This document shows, piece by piece, positions 15,879 through 24,653 of a stretch of DNA of 64,000 nucleotides; within the stretch, counting starts at the first letter, position 1; every line of letters starts with the position of its first letter. The stretch is from NCBI GenBank assembly GCA_039649115.1, contig JBBWZQ010000036.1:22589-86588 (forward strand), given 5' to 3'. Source of the stretch: DATEJJ01 sp039649115 (GTDB lineage: Bacteria; Actinomycetota; Actinomycetes; Mycobacteriales; Micromonosporaceae). The notes under the pieces are model-generated. The model saw only the letters and a program-made list of their open reading frames with translations. It did not search any database and was not told where the DNA came from. A program made the translations under genes and the position numbers.

Positions 15879-17009
15879 GTGACTGAGGGTGCGGTGCCCG
15901 GCGGGGTACCGGCACGGCGTGCGGCGGTCGTCTCGGCGAGCATCGGCGCCGGGCACGACGGTGCCGCGGCGGAGCTGGCTCGCAGCCTGGTCGCGGCCGG
16001 GTTCGAGGTGGACCGGTACGACTTCCTGGAGCTGCTGCCCGGCCGGCTCGGTCGGGCGCTGTGCCGCGCGTACGCGATGGAGCTCACCCGCGCGCCACGC
16101 ACCTGGGGCTGGGTGCTGCGCGGCCTCGACCACCATCCCCGGGTGACCGCGTGGGCCGGCGAGGCGTGCGGGCGGATCGCGCAGCGGCGGATGCACGCCG
16201 CCATCGACCCTGGCGTGGCGGTCGTGGTCTCCACCCACCCCGGTGCCAGCCAGGCCCTCGGCTGGTTGCGGCGCACCGGCCGGCTGCGGGCGCCGGTGGC
16301 CACCTTCCTCACCGACATGTCGGTGCACCCGATGTGGGTGGCGCCCGGCGTCGACCGGCACCTGGCGCTGCACGAGGTACCCGCCGCCCAGGCCCAGCTG
16401 CTGGGTGCGGCCGGCGTCACCCGGTGCCGGCCCGCGGTGGACCCACGGTTCGCGCCGGCGGACACCGACCCCGCCGCCGTCCGCGCGGCGTACGGGCTGC
16501 CGGCCGGCGCACCGCTCGCGCTGGTGGTCGCCGGCTCCTGGGGCGTGGGTGAGGTGGCCGAGGCCGCCGCGGACATCCTGGCCACCGGCGTGGCCACCCC
16601 CGTGACCGTGTGCGCGCACAACCAGGGCCTGCGCAGGGAGTTGGCCGCGCGCGGGCTCGGCCGGGCGCTGGGTTGGGTGGACGACATGCCCGCGCTGGTC
16701 CGGGCGAGCGACGTCGTGGTGCAGAACGCGGGTGGCCTGACGTCGCTGGAGGCGATGGCGTGCGGGGTACCGGTCGTCAGCTACCGGTGCCTGCCCGGCC
16801 ACGGCACGGCCAACGCGGCCGCCCTGGCGCAGGCCGGCCTGGCCCCCTGGCCCCGCGACCCGCAGGAGCTGGCGCACGCGCTGAAGGTGGCGATCACCGG
16901 CGAGACACACGCGGTCGAGGCGCGCGCCCTCTTCGCGGCGCCGGCACCCGTCGAGGCGATCGAGGCACTGACCGGTGCCGCGCCGGTCCGGGAGGGCAGT
17001 ACCCGATGA
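15879..17009 (+). CDS. MGDG-synthase/MurG-like (GT28-type) glycosyltransferase
   Basis: 376 residues. GTG at 15879 with GAGGAGG 8 bases upstream. The N-terminal motif VSASIGAGHDGAA (about 16-28) is the SxGxGH loop of diacylglycerol glucosyl/galactosyltransferases. The C-terminal NDP-sugar fold has VQNAGGLTSLEAMACG near 285-300. Predicted to glycosylate a lipid or envelope acceptor at the cytoplasmic membrane. It is under three BlaI-type operators and 4-base coupled to a polysaccharide deacetylase gene, so it is likely part of a wall-stress response that changes envelope glycans or glycolipids. Confidence 0.85.
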   Translation: MTEGAVPGGVPARRAAVVSASIGAGHDGAAAELARSLVAAGFEVDRYDFLELLPGRLGRALCRAYAMELTRAPRTWGWVLRGLDHHPRVTAWAGEACGRIAQRRMHAAIDPGVAVVVSTHPGASQALGWLRRTGRLRAPVATFLTDMSVHPMWVAPGVDRHLALHEVPAAQAQLLGAAGVTRCRPAVDPRFAPADTDPAAVRAAYGLPAGAPLALVVAGSWGVGEVAEAAADILATGVATPVTVCAHNQGLRRELAARGLGRALGWVDDMPALVRASDVVVQNAGGLTSLEAMACGVPVVSYRCLPGHGTANAAALAQAGLAPWPRDPQELAHALKVAITGETHAVEARALFAAPAPVEAIEALTGAAPVREGSTR

Positions 17010-17734
17010 ACAAGCTGTGGCCGGTCGCCGGCGGTGCCGTCGCGGGCCTGCTCGCCACGCACGCCGGGCCGGCGCTGGCGTCGATCGGGCCGCTGCGCCG
17101 GCGGGTCGCCCCCGACCTCACCGGCGTGGGCCGGCCCGACCACGTGGCCCTGACGTTCGACGACGGACCGCATCCGCTGTCCACGCCGCGCTTCCTGGAA
17201 CTGCTCGACCAACTGGCGGTCAAGGCCACGTTCTTCCTGTTGGGACGGTGGGCGGCGAACGCACCCGGCCTGGTCGGGGAGATCGCGGCCGGCGGCCACG
17301 AGATCGCGGTGCACGGGTACGACCACCGGTGCCTGCTGGTCCGGGGCCCGCGGGCAACCCACGACGACCTCGCCCGGGCCCGGGACGTGATCAGCGACGC
17401 CGCCGGCCGGCCGGTGTCGTGGTTCCGGCCGCCCTACGGGGTGCTGACCGCCGGCACCCTGCTCGCCACGCGACGGCTCGGGCTCACCCCGGTGCTGTGG
17501 ACCGCGTGGGGCAGGGACTGGTCCGCGCGAGCCACCCCCGGCTCGGTGTACCGGACGGTGACCGCCGATCTCGGCGGGGGCGGCACCATCCTGCTGCACG
17601 ACTCCGACGTCACCTCGGCGCCCGGCTCCTGGCGGGCGACGCTGGGCGCGGTGCCGCGCCTGGTGACCGCCTGCCGGCAGCGCGGCCTGCAGGTCGGCAC
17701 CCTGGCCGAGCACGGCCTGCCGCCAGCCACCTAG
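17006..17734 (+). CDS. Polysaccharide deacetylase (NodB domain)
   Basis: 242 residues. ATG at 17006 overlaps the preceding stop by 4 bases. An N-terminal hydrophobic segment (residues 5-25) acts as signal or anchor. The NodB domain has motif 1 TFDDGPH (catalytic base and metal Asp), motif 2 HGYDHR (metal His pair), motif 3 RPPYG, and a C-terminal ILLHDSD with the catalytic His. A carbohydrate esterase family 4 enzyme that removes acetyl groups from N-acetylhexosamine in wall or surface glycan. Its coupling to a GT under BlaI control suggests a joint envelope-modification unit. Confidence 0.9.
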   Translation: MNKLWPVAGGAVAGLLATHAGPALASIGPLRRRVAPDLTGVGRPDHVALTFDDGPHPLSTPRFLELLDQLAVKATFFLLGRWAANAPGLVGEIAAGGHEIAVHGYDHRCLLVRGPRATHDDLARARDVISDAAGRPVSWFRPPYGVLTAGTLLATRRLGLTPVLWTAWGRDWSARATPGSVYRTVTADLGGGGTILLHDSDVTSAPGSWRATLGAVPRLVTACRQRGLQVGTLAEHGLPPAT

Positions 17735-17817
17735 GTCCGGCGGGCCACCGCCCCGGCGCAGGTCGCACCCGGCGCCACGACCAGCAGGAGTGGTCACCGC
17801 CAAGGAGTAGGTCCGGC

Positions 17818-18459
17818 TCAGAAGCCGATCTCCTCGCGGACCAGCACCACGGTCGCCCGGTCCGCCGCGTACTCGCGTTCCAGGATGAGCAGCTTGCCGA
17901 TGAACGACTCGAAGCCCTTGGCCCGCAACCGGGCGTGCTCCCGGGGAAGGCTGTAGGTGCGGACCCGGCGCAGCGCCGTGTCGAGGTCCGGCACGACCTT
18001 CTGCGCGCCGACCACCCAGATGACCCGCTCCGCGCCGGCCGCGTACGGTCCGAGCTGGCTGCCGCTCGCCGACGCCGCCACCAGTACGCCGTCCTCGGTC
18101 ACCGCGTGCACGCTGCCCAGCACGACGTCCGGCGTGGCGCCCATCCGGATCTGCGCGCGGATGTCGGCCGGGTCCACGCCGGCGAGTTCGGCCCGTACCG
18201 ACCGGAACTCCCCCGACTCGTCGACGTCGGCCAGGATCCCGGAGCGCCGCAGGGTCTCGCTGCCCGCGGTGAGCACCGCCCGGTCCCGGGGCAGGAGCTG
18301 GCGCACCAGCGCGCGGGCGTGCCCGGCGGTGTCCACGAGGTGGGTGGCGTACCCGCGCCCGGTCAGTCCTTTCGCGGCCCGGCGCAGCTGTTCCTCGCTG
18401 GCCGGCACGGCGAACGACTCGTCAACGGGCAATGGCTCTATTTCCGCCTCGGTGGTCAT
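17818..18459 (-). CDS. LUD-domain protein (LutC-like)
   Basis: 213 residues. ATG at 18459 chosen because AAAGGGA lies about 8 bases upstream; an in-frame upstream start at 18519 has no ribosome site. The LUD fold is recognised from LTAGSETLRRSG, DVVLGSVHAVTEDG, ASASGSQLGPYAAGAERVI and VVGAQKVVPDLDTAL. Relatives take part in lactate use or act as small LutC-like proteins of unknown role. Divergent from an HxlR-type regulator 107 bases away, which may control it. Confidence 0.8.
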   Translation of the reverse strand: MTTEAEIEPLPVDESFAVPASEEQLRRAAKGLTGRGYATHLVDTAGHARALVRQLLPRDRAVLTAGSETLRRSGILADVDESGEFRSVRAELAGVDPADIRAQIRMGATPDVVLGSVHAVTEDGVLVAASASGSQLGPYAAGAERVIWVVGAQKVVPDLDTALRRVRTYSLPREHARLRAKGFESFIGKLLILEREYAADRATVVLVREEIGF

Positions 18460-18566
18460 GACGTCCCTTTCCCATAGTTCCAACTGGTAACTGACCCCAT
18501 CGTGAGGAACCATGGACAACGCCGGAAGACGGCACCTTTTCCTGCCTCGGTGATGTGGAGGTAACC

Positions 18567-18938
18567 GTGCAGGTCGACGAGGCCGCGCAGAGCAAGCTGT
18601 GTCACGCGCGACAGATCCTGGACCGGGTCGGCGACAAGTGGTCGATCTCGGTCATCTACGAGCTCGGCGGCGGGAGCCGGCGGTTCACCGAGCTGCGCCG
18701 CGCCATCGACGGCATCAGCCAGCGCATGCTGACCGCGACCGTACGCAGCCTGGAGCGCGACGGCCTGGTCCTGCGCACGGTGCACCCGGTCGTGCCGCCG
18801 CGCGTCGAATACGCCCTCACCCCGCTCGGCCGGACCCTGCTCGGCACCGTGGCCCGGTTGATGAGCTGGGCCGTCGAGCACGCCGACGACATCGACGACG
18901 CCCGCGCCACCTACGACTCCCGGGCGCGGAGCGCGTAG
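18567..18938 (+). CDS. HxlR-family transcriptional regulator
   Basis: 123 residues. GTG at 18567 chosen because TGGAGGT lies 6 bases before it; an in-frame GTG at 18555 overlaps that ribosome site. The winged helix is typical of HxlR: ILDRVGDKWSISVIYEL, FTELRRAIDGISQRMLT, LERDGLVLRTVHPVVPPRVEY. A Cys near residue 12 (SKLCHARQIL) sits where redox-sensing HxlR/HypR members carry theirs. Members of the family respond to quinones, aldehydes or electrophiles. It lies 7 bases before the DUF1275 gene and is divergent from the LUD gene. Confidence 0.9.
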   Translation: MQVDEAAQSKLCHARQILDRVGDKWSISVIYELGGGSRRFTELRRAIDGISQRMLTATVRSLERDGLVLRTVHPVVPPRVEYALTPLGRTLLGTVARLMSWAVEHADDIDDARATYDSRARSA

Positions 18939-18945
18939 CCCGGTC

Positions 18946-19614
18946 ATGGCAACCCAACACGGACCGCTGCCCCGGCTGCTCATCGGGCTCACCGTCGTCA
19001 CCGGGCTGGTCGACGCGTTCAGCTACGTCACCCTCGGCCACGTCTTCGTCGCCAACATGACCGGCAACGTCGTGTTCTTCGGCTTCGCGCTGGCCGGCGT
19101 CGGGGAGGTGTCGGTGGTCGCGAGCCTCCTGGCGCTCGTCGCGTTCACGGCCGGCGCGGCGCTCGGCGGCCGGCTGGCCCGCGAGCCCCGGCCGCACCGG
19201 GGCTTCCTGCTCGCCGCCGCCTGCCTGGTCCAGGCAGTACTCGTCGTCGCGTCGGCCATCGTGGTGACCGTCGCGGGTACCGGGCCGCTGGTGACCCGGC
19301 TGGTGGTCGTCCTGCTCGCGGTGGCCATGGGCGGGCAGAACGCGGTCGTGAGCCGGCTCGGCGTACCGGACCTGACGACCACGGTCCTGACCCGGACCGT
19401 CACCGCCCTGGTCGCGGACGCCTCGCCGGCGCCGGTACGCGTCCGCCGGGCGCTCGCGGTGCTCGCCATGGTGCTCGGCGCCCTGATCGGCGGCGTACTG
19501 CTGCGCTGGGTGGCGACGTCCGCACCGCTGTGGCTGGCCACGGCCCTGCTGCTGGGGTGCGCCGCCAGCGCGTACGCGGCCGCCCGCTCGCCCCGCTCGG
19601 CAGCCTGGCGGTAA
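18946..19614 (+). CDS. YoaK/DUF1275-family membrane protein
   Basis: 222 residues, about six membrane helices. N-terminal GLVDAFSYVTLGHVFVANMTGNVVFF contains the characteristic Asp-Ala and MTGN motifs of the family, and GGQNAVVSRLGVPDL matches the second conserved block. The family is a small integral membrane group with no firm function; transport is suspected. The stop overlaps the ATG of the next membrane-protein gene by one base. Confidence 0.88.
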   Translation: MATQHGPLPRLLIGLTVVTGLVDAFSYVTLGHVFVANMTGNVVFFGFALAGVGEVSVVASLLALVAFTAGAALGGRLAREPRPHRGFLLAAACLVQAVLVVASAIVVTVAGTGPLVTRLVVVLLAVAMGGQNAVVSRLGVPDLTTTVLTRTVTALVADASPAPVRVRRALAVLAMVLGALIGGVLLRWVATSAPLWLATALLLGCAASAYAAARSPRSAAWR

Positions 19615-20366
19615 TGGCCCACTACCTGCTGTTGACCGGTGCCGGACTGGCGGCCGGCGTGCTGAGTACCGTGGTCGGCCTCGCCTCGCTGGTCTCCTAC
19701 CCGGCGCTGCTGCTGTTCGGGCTGCCCCCGCTGGCGGCGAACGTGACGAACACCGTTGCTCTGGTGGGCACCGGGGTCGGTGCGGCAGCCGGCTCCCGGA
19801 CGGAACTGGCCGGGCAGGGCCGGCTGGTCGTCCGGCTCTGCGCGGTGAGCGCGCTCGGCGGGGCCGCCGGTGCCCTGCTGCTCCTGCACACCCCGGCGCG
19901 CCTTTTCGAGGTGGTCGTACCGGGCCTGATCGCCGGCGCGTCGGTACTGCTGCTCCTCGGCCCCCGGCTGCGCCGCGCAGCGGCCGGGCAGGCCGCCGGA
20001 AACCGCCGCCGCGGGTACCTCGCGGTCGCGCCGATCGGCGTGTACGGCGGCTACTTCGGCGCCGCCGCCGGCGTGCTCATGCTCGCCGTCCTCACGCTCA
20101 TGCTGGCCGGCCAGTCGCTGGCCCGGACGAACGCGGCCAAGAACGTCGCCGTCGGCGCCGCCAACACGGCGGCCTCGGTGATCTTCGCAGCCACCGGCCC
20201 GGTGCACTGGACGGCCGCCGTCGCGCTCGCCGCGGGTTCACTGGTCGGTGGCTGGGTCGGCCCGGCCGTGGTGCGCCGGGTGCCGGCCGGCCCGCTGCGG
20301 GTACTGATCGCCCTCGGTGGCCTGGGTCTGGCGGTCAAGCTCGCCTCCGACGCCGTGCTCCGGTAG
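19614..20366 (+). CDS. TauE/SafE-family membrane transporter
   Basis: 250 residues, about eight membrane segments. N-terminal GLASLVSYPALLLFGLPPLAANVTNT and the second-half repeat GVYGGYFGAAAGVLML are the family signatures. Relatives export sulfite, sulfoacetate or other organic anions. Here the gene is in an operon with the HxlR regulator and the DUF1275 protein, so its substrate may be a compound sensed by HxlR. Confidence 0.87.
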   Translation: MAHYLLLTGAGLAAGVLSTVVGLASLVSYPALLLFGLPPLAANVTNTVALVGTGVGAAAGSRTELAGQGRLVVRLCAVSALGGAAGALLLLHTPARLFEVVVPGLIAGASVLLLLGPRLRRAAAGQAAGNRRRGYLAVAPIGVYGGYFGAAAGVLMLAVLTLMLAGQSLARTNAAKNVAVGAANTAASVIFAATGPVHWTAAVALAAGSLVGGWVGPAVVRRVPAGPLRVLIALGGLGLAVKLASDAVLR

Positions 20367-20373
20367 CCGGTCG

Positions 20374-20396
20374 GGCCGGCCACCGCCCCGCCGGCC
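20374..20396 (+). terminator. Possible hairpin terminator after TauE-like gene
   Basis: Perfect 7-base arms GGCCGGC and GCCGGCC with a 9-base loop, starting 8 bases after the TauE-like stop. There is no U-tract, as is usual for terminators in GC-rich actinomycetes. Confidence 0.35.
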
Positions 20397-20446
20397 GATC
20401 GGCGAGCCAGTTCGACGTTCGCGGCGCAGTGGGCAAGACTCGCGGG

Positions 20447-21244
20447 ATGAATCGCGCTCGCACTCTCCCGCCGGTACTCGCCGCCGTGATGATCGGTGCG
20501 GGTGGCTGCTCGGCATCGCCGGCGGCGGCGCCGGTGCCATCCGCCGCGCCGGCATCGCCGGCAGCGGTCGCCCCACCGACGGCGGGTCCGTCGGCGGCGG
20601 CCGCGGCACCACCCGGCGCGGCGCCCACCACCAAGGCGCCAGCCGCCGCGCCTGCGCTGAAGGTGGGCAGTTCGGGCCCGGCCGTCGTGCGGCTCCAGCA
20701 GCAACTGACGGCGCTGGGGTACTGGCTCGGCACCGTCGACGGGCGCTTCGGCGGCGGCACGCAGCAGGCCGTGTTCGCGCTGCAGAAGGCGGCCGGCCAG
20801 CGGGCCACGGGGACGGTCACGGCCGCCACGCAGCGGGCCCTGGACGCCGGCACCAGGCCCACGGCCAGCTCCCGGTCGGGCCACGTGATCGAGGTCAACA
20901 TCGGCCGCGGCCTGCTGTTGTTCGTCGACAACGGGCACGTCGCGTACGCGCTCAACACGTCCACCGGCGGCGGCTACGTCTACTACGACGAGGGCGTGCG
21001 GAGCGTGGCCAGAACCCCGAGGGGCCACTTCCGGACGTACCGGGTGATCGACGGTCCACGCCGGTCCTCGCTCGGCCTGTTGATCCGCCCCCGGTACTTC
21101 ACCGGCGGCTTCGCCATCCACGGCGACGGCTCCGTGCCCGCCCGCCCCGTGTCGCACGGGTGCGTACGGGTGACCAACGCGGCGATCGACTGGATCTGGT
21201 CGACCGACCTCGATCCGATCGGCACGCCGGTGTGGGTGTACTGA
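20447..21244 (+). CDS. L,D-transpeptidase lipoprotein with PG-binding domain
   Basis: 265 residues. ATG at 20447 is preferred to an in-frame GTG at 20429 because the signal peptide then has normal length, ending in a lipobox-like AGGC (Cys21). An Ala/Pro linker follows, then a PG_binding_1 domain (VRLQQQLTALGYW, FALQKAAGQ; about 75-130). The YkuD catalytic domain is at about 145-265, with the HGDGS and SHGCVRV motifs carrying the catalytic His and Cys. It cross-links or attaches to peptidoglycan by 3-3 bonds outside the cell. Confidence 0.92.
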   Translation: MNRARTLPPVLAAVMIGAGGCSASPAAAPVPSAAPASPAAVAPPTAGPSAAAAAPPGAAPTTKAPAAAPALKVGSSGPAVVRLQQQLTALGYWLGTVDGRFGGGTQQAVFALQKAAGQRATGTVTAATQRALDAGTRPTASSRSGHVIEVNIGRGLLLFVDNGHVAYALNTSTGGGYVYYDEGVRSVARTPRGHFRTYRVIDGPRRSSLGLLIRPRYFTGGFAIHGDGSVPARPVSHGCVRVTNAAIDWIWSTDLDPIGTPVWVY

Positions 21245-21284
21245 CGCTCCTCGCGATCGCGAAGCGGGCTGCGGTACTGCGACC

Positions 21285-22331
21285 CTAGATGCGGATGTGG
21301 GTGACGACCGGCCAGCCGTCGCGGTAGTCCAGCCGGCCGAGCCCCAGATGGAAGTCCCCGCCCCGGCCCGCGTCGTAGTAGTGGAAGGCGAGCGTGTCCC
21401 CGGTGACCGACGCGCCGCCCGGCCCGCGCATGTCGCCCTGGCTGTCGAGCACGGCCGTGGCGCCGCCGGAGAGCAGTGCCGCGCCGCTGCGGTCGAGGTA
21501 CGGCCCGGTGACCGATCGGGACCTGCCCACCACGAGGTGGTACGTGCTGTTGGCACCCTGGCAGCAGAAGTCGAACGACACGAACAGGTAGTACCAGCCG
21601 CCGTGCGCCACCAGGTATGGCGCCTCGACCGCGTTGGGGCCGAAGTGCCGGTCGGCCAGCGCGACGCGATCGGGCCGCGGGGTGGCCGGCTTGCCGGACG
21701 GGAACTGGATCGGAATGAGCTTCACTCCACTCCAGAACGAGCCGAAGGCCAGCCACGCGCTGCCGGTGCTGTCGACGAACGCGGCGGGGTCGATGGCGTT
21801 GAAGTCGTCGGTACGGTTCGACTCGGTCACCTCGCCCTGGTCGATCCACGCGTACCGGCCGTCAGCCGGATCGAGCGTCACGTTGGTGAACAGACCGATG
21901 ACCGAGCGGTTGGAGCCGAAGGTCGACGCCGCGTAGTACAGGTACCAGCGGCCGTCGTGGTAGGAGACGTCCGGTGCCCACAGGTTGACCACACCGGGTA
22001 CCGCCTGGGATACCCAGGACGGGATCGCGGCACCGACGGTACCGGCGAATGTCCACAGTCGCCCGTCGCGCGACGACCTGATCTGGATGGTGCCGCCGGC
22101 GACGGTCGGGGCGCCGGTGGAGAACGCGTACCAGCCGGTTGGTGCGCGTACCAGGCTGGGATCGTGCGTGTGCGCGTCGCCCAGGACCGACCGTGGCGGC
22201 GTGGACTGTGTCGCCTGCCCGGCGCCGTCACCGGCGGACCGGACCGGACCGATCAGCCCGAGGCCGATCGAGGCGGCGGCACCCCACGCGACCAACGACG
22301 GCCAGCTCGCCCGACCCAACCGGATACCCAT
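21285..22331 (-). CDS. Secreted GH43-family glycosidase (arabinanase-like)
   Basis: 348 residues. ATG at 22331 with GGGGGAG upstream. Signal peptide to about residue 33. A five-bladed beta-propeller of GH43 follows, with all three catalytic positions visible: Asp in THDPSLV (general base), Asp in FNAIDPAAF (pKa modulator) and Glu in AVEAPYLV (general acid). A conserved WAPDVSYHDGRWYLYYA block matches endo-1,5-alpha-L-arabinanases. Predicted to cut plant arabinan outside the cell. No LacI-like operator like that at 7261 is seen upstream. Confidence 0.9.
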   Translation of the reverse strand: MGIRLGRASWPSLVAWGAAASIGLGLIGPVRSAGDGAGQATQSTPPRSVLGDAHTHDPSLVRAPTGWYAFSTGAPTVAGGTIQIRSSRDGRLWTFAGTVGAAIPSWVSQAVPGVVNLWAPDVSYHDGRWYLYYAASTFGSNRSVIGLFTNVTLDPADGRYAWIDQGEVTESNRTDDFNAIDPAAFVDSTGSAWLAFGSFWSGVKLIPIQFPSGKPATPRPDRVALADRHFGPNAVEAPYLVAHGGWYYLFVSFDFCCQGANSTYHLVVGRSRSVTGPYLDRSGAALLSGGATAVLDSQGDMRGPGGASVTGDTLAFHYYDAGRGGDFHLGLGRLDYRDGWPVVTHIRI

Positions 22332-22434
22332 GTCTCCCCCTGACTGCGCACCGCACTACAGGGTGCGCCGATGCAATCAGGCTGGTCAATGGCCTTTAGG
22401 GCAGAGATGGCGCGCCTGGCTGTAGGGTGAAGTC

Positions 22435-22653
22435 GTGACGCACCACACGTACCTCGACCGAGCTCACATCGTCGCGATTTTGCGCTCCAGAGGGTTGGAC
22501 ACCCGGGCCGACTGGGTCGAGCGGGAACTGCCCGAACATGTCGACACGTACGAAAACGCCGCGCTGCTGCGGACTCTCGACATCGACCCGGCCGCCGCGA
22601 CACCCGCCGCCGGCCCACCGGACGATGCCGCGCCGCACGACCCGCAGAGCTGA
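22435..22653 (+). CDS. Small conserved-looking hypothetical protein
   Basis: 72 residues from a GTG at 22435; a GGGTGA element lies just upstream. The N-terminal half (HTYLDRAHIVAILRSRGL, then ADWVERELPEHVDTYENAALL) reads like a compact helical domain with good amphipathic periodicity. The C-terminal third is Pro/Ala/Asp-rich and probably disordered. I do not recognise a named family. It is divergent from the GH43 gene and followed by 271 bases with no clear gene before the GAF-ANTAR gene. Confidence 0.55.
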   Translation: MTHHTYLDRAHIVAILRSRGLDTRADWVERELPEHVDTYENAALLRTLDIDPAAATPAAGPPDDAAPHDPQS

Positions 22654-22924
22654 CCGCACGGCCCGGTGCTCGGCGGGGACCCGGTGCCGGCATGCCTGCA
22701 CCACCGCACGACGGCGCCGGGTCTGCTCACGGCCCCGTGCCAGATGATGTGGCGGCCGCTGGGGTAGGCTGGCAGCGACAAGCCGCCAGAGGAGCCAGTC
22801 GCGTTCGACCCGGTCTTTGTCCTACGTTGCCCGCCCGTCGCGGCCTTACGAACCGTTGAGGTATCGGAGGCGGACTCGTCGTGGTCTCATCTGCGGCAAC
22901 GCGGTGTCCCGGTACGGCTGCGTG

Positions 22925-23656
22925 ATGGACACCGACCGCACGATCCGGCTCTGGAGCCTCGTCGTCGCGCACGCCGCGGGTGGGCCGGTCGCGGTGGAAC
23001 ACGTCTGTGCCGTGGCGATTTCGACCTGCGGTGTCGACAGTGCCGCTGTCGCGGTGAAGCTCCCGGCGACCCCGCGGGAGACGGTGTACGCCAGCGATCA
23101 GGGCGCGTCCGAAGTGGAGGAGTTGAGCCTGACGCTCGGCGAGGGTCCGGGTGTCGATGCCTTCGCCGGGAGCCCGGCTCTGGTACCCGATCTGCGGGCT
23201 CCCGACTGCCTGGCCCGCTGGCCGGCGTTCGCGCGGGCGGCCGGGCAGGCCGGCATGCGCGCGGTCTTCGCGTTGCCGCTTCAGGTCGGCGGGATCCGCG
23301 TGGGTGTCATGGACCTCTACCGGCTGCGGCCGGGCGCCCTGGATCGCGAGCAACTGGCCGACGCGTTGACGTTGGCGGACACGGCCTGCGCACTGCTGCT
23401 CGACGTGTCGGGCCCGGACCGCTCCCACCCGGACGGGCGCCGGCCCGAGCCGGTCGGACCGCAGCACCCCGAGGTACACCAGGCCACCGGGATGATCAGC
23501 GTGCAGTTGGGGGTGACCGCGGCGGTCGCGCTGATCCGGCTGCGCGCCTACGCCTACTCACACGACCTGCGGCTGCACGACGTCGCCGCGGACGTGGTGG
23601 CCAGGCGCCTGCGGCTGCGACCCAATGGTGACGACGGGGGCCGCGGTGGCCGTTGA
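22925..23656 (+). CDS. GAF and ANTAR domain regulator (first of pair)
   Basis: 243 residues. ATG at 22925 (an in-frame GTG directly precedes it). The GAF domain spans about 15-165 (LTLGEGPGVDAF, GMRAVFALPLQVGGIRVGVMDLY). The ANTAR RNA-binding domain is at about 180-235 (VHQATGMISVQLGVTAAVALIRLRAYA). ANTAR proteins bind dual hexaloop RNA hairpins and prevent transcription termination; the GAF part senses a ligand. The stop overlaps the open frame of the next gene, a second GAF-ANTAR protein. Confidence 0.9.
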   Translation: MDTDRTIRLWSLVVAHAAGGPVAVEHVCAVAISTCGVDSAAVAVKLPATPRETVYASDQGASEVEELSLTLGEGPGVDAFAGSPALVPDLRAPDCLARWPAFARAAGQAGMRAVFALPLQVGGIRVGVMDLYRLRPGALDREQLADALTLADTACALLLDVSGPDRSHPDGRRPEPVGPQHPEVHQATGMISVQLGVTAAVALIRLRAYAYSHDLRLHDVAADVVARRLRLRPNGDDGGRGGR

Positions 23657-23724
23657 GACGCCCGGTCCGGCCGCTGCGCGGCGGCGCCGGACAGGTGACG
23701 CTACTGTATGGCGAGGTGAGTGAC

Positions 23725-24450
23725 ATGGCCGAGATCCAGCTAGCCGATGTGTTCGTCGAGATGGCCGACACGCTCATCGACGACTTCGATGTGATCGACT
23801 TCCTGCACACGTTGACCGAGAGGTGTGTCCAGCTCCTGGGCGTCTCGGCGGCCGGGCTCCTGCTGACCGACCGCCAGGACTCGCTCCAGGTGGTGGCCGC
23901 CTCCTCCGAACGGACCAGGCTGCTGGAGCTGTTCCAGCTGCAGACCGACCAGGGTCCCTGTGTGGACTGCTTCCGCACCGGCCAACCAGTGTCGGTCGCC
24001 GACCTGCCGTCCGCCGGCGGGTGGCCACGGTTCACCACGGCCGCCGCCGAGGTCGGCTTCGCGGCGGTGCACGCCCTGCCCATGCGACTGCGCACCGAAA
24101 TCATCGGCGCGCTGAACCTCTTCGACGCCGTCCCCGGCGCGCTGGACGAGAGCAAGCTGCGCATCGGGCAGGCCCTGGCCGACGTGGCAACCATCGGACT
24201 GCTGCAACAACGCGCCATCCACCGCCGCGACACGCTCACCGAACAACTGCAGAGCGCGTTGAACAGCCGGATCCTGATCGAGCAGGCCAAGGGGGTACTG
24301 GCCGAGCGCCTGCACCTGGACATGGCGCAGGCCTTCGCGCTGCTGCGCGGCAACGCCCGCCGCAGCAACCGGCGCCTGTCGGAGTTGGCCCAGGCCATCC
24401 TCGACGGATCGGAACAGATCCCGCCGACCGCGGGTGAACGCAGACTCTGA
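23725..24450 (+). CDS. GAF and ANTAR domain regulator (second of pair)
   Basis: 241 residues. ATG at 23725 with GAGGTGAG just upstream; the open frame extends further back but that part lacks domain content. The GAF domain spans about 20-165 (LQTDQGPCVDCFRTGQPV, with two cysteines). The ANTAR domain is at about 175-230 (RILIEQAKGVLAERLHLDMAQAF). It is related in architecture to the upstream gene, but the GAF domains have diverged. The CVDC pair could respond to redox or metals; that is inference. Confidence 0.9.
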   Translation: MAEIQLADVFVEMADTLIDDFDVIDFLHTLTERCVQLLGVSAAGLLLTDRQDSLQVVAASSERTRLLELFQLQTDQGPCVDCFRTGQPVSVADLPSAGGWPRFTTAAAEVGFAAVHALPMRLRTEIIGALNLFDAVPGALDESKLRIGQALADVATIGLLQQRAIHRRDTLTEQLQSALNSRILIEQAKGVLAERLHLDMAQAFALLRGNARRSNRRLSELAQAILDGSEQIPPTAGERRL

Positions 24451-24653
24451 TCCGGGCGCGCGCACCGGACAGCGGGACTGCCGCCCGGCGGGACCGGACC
24501 GTGGTGCGCGGCGCGGGCCGTCATACGACGCACGTACCGTGACGGATCGGCTATTTCGCCCCGGTGCCCCGGGGGCAGACAGGTACAGTCATTCGCATTG
24601 GGTTGCTCCGGACCTCGGCGGCTTGATGGATTTCCATTCGCCGGGAGGACGCC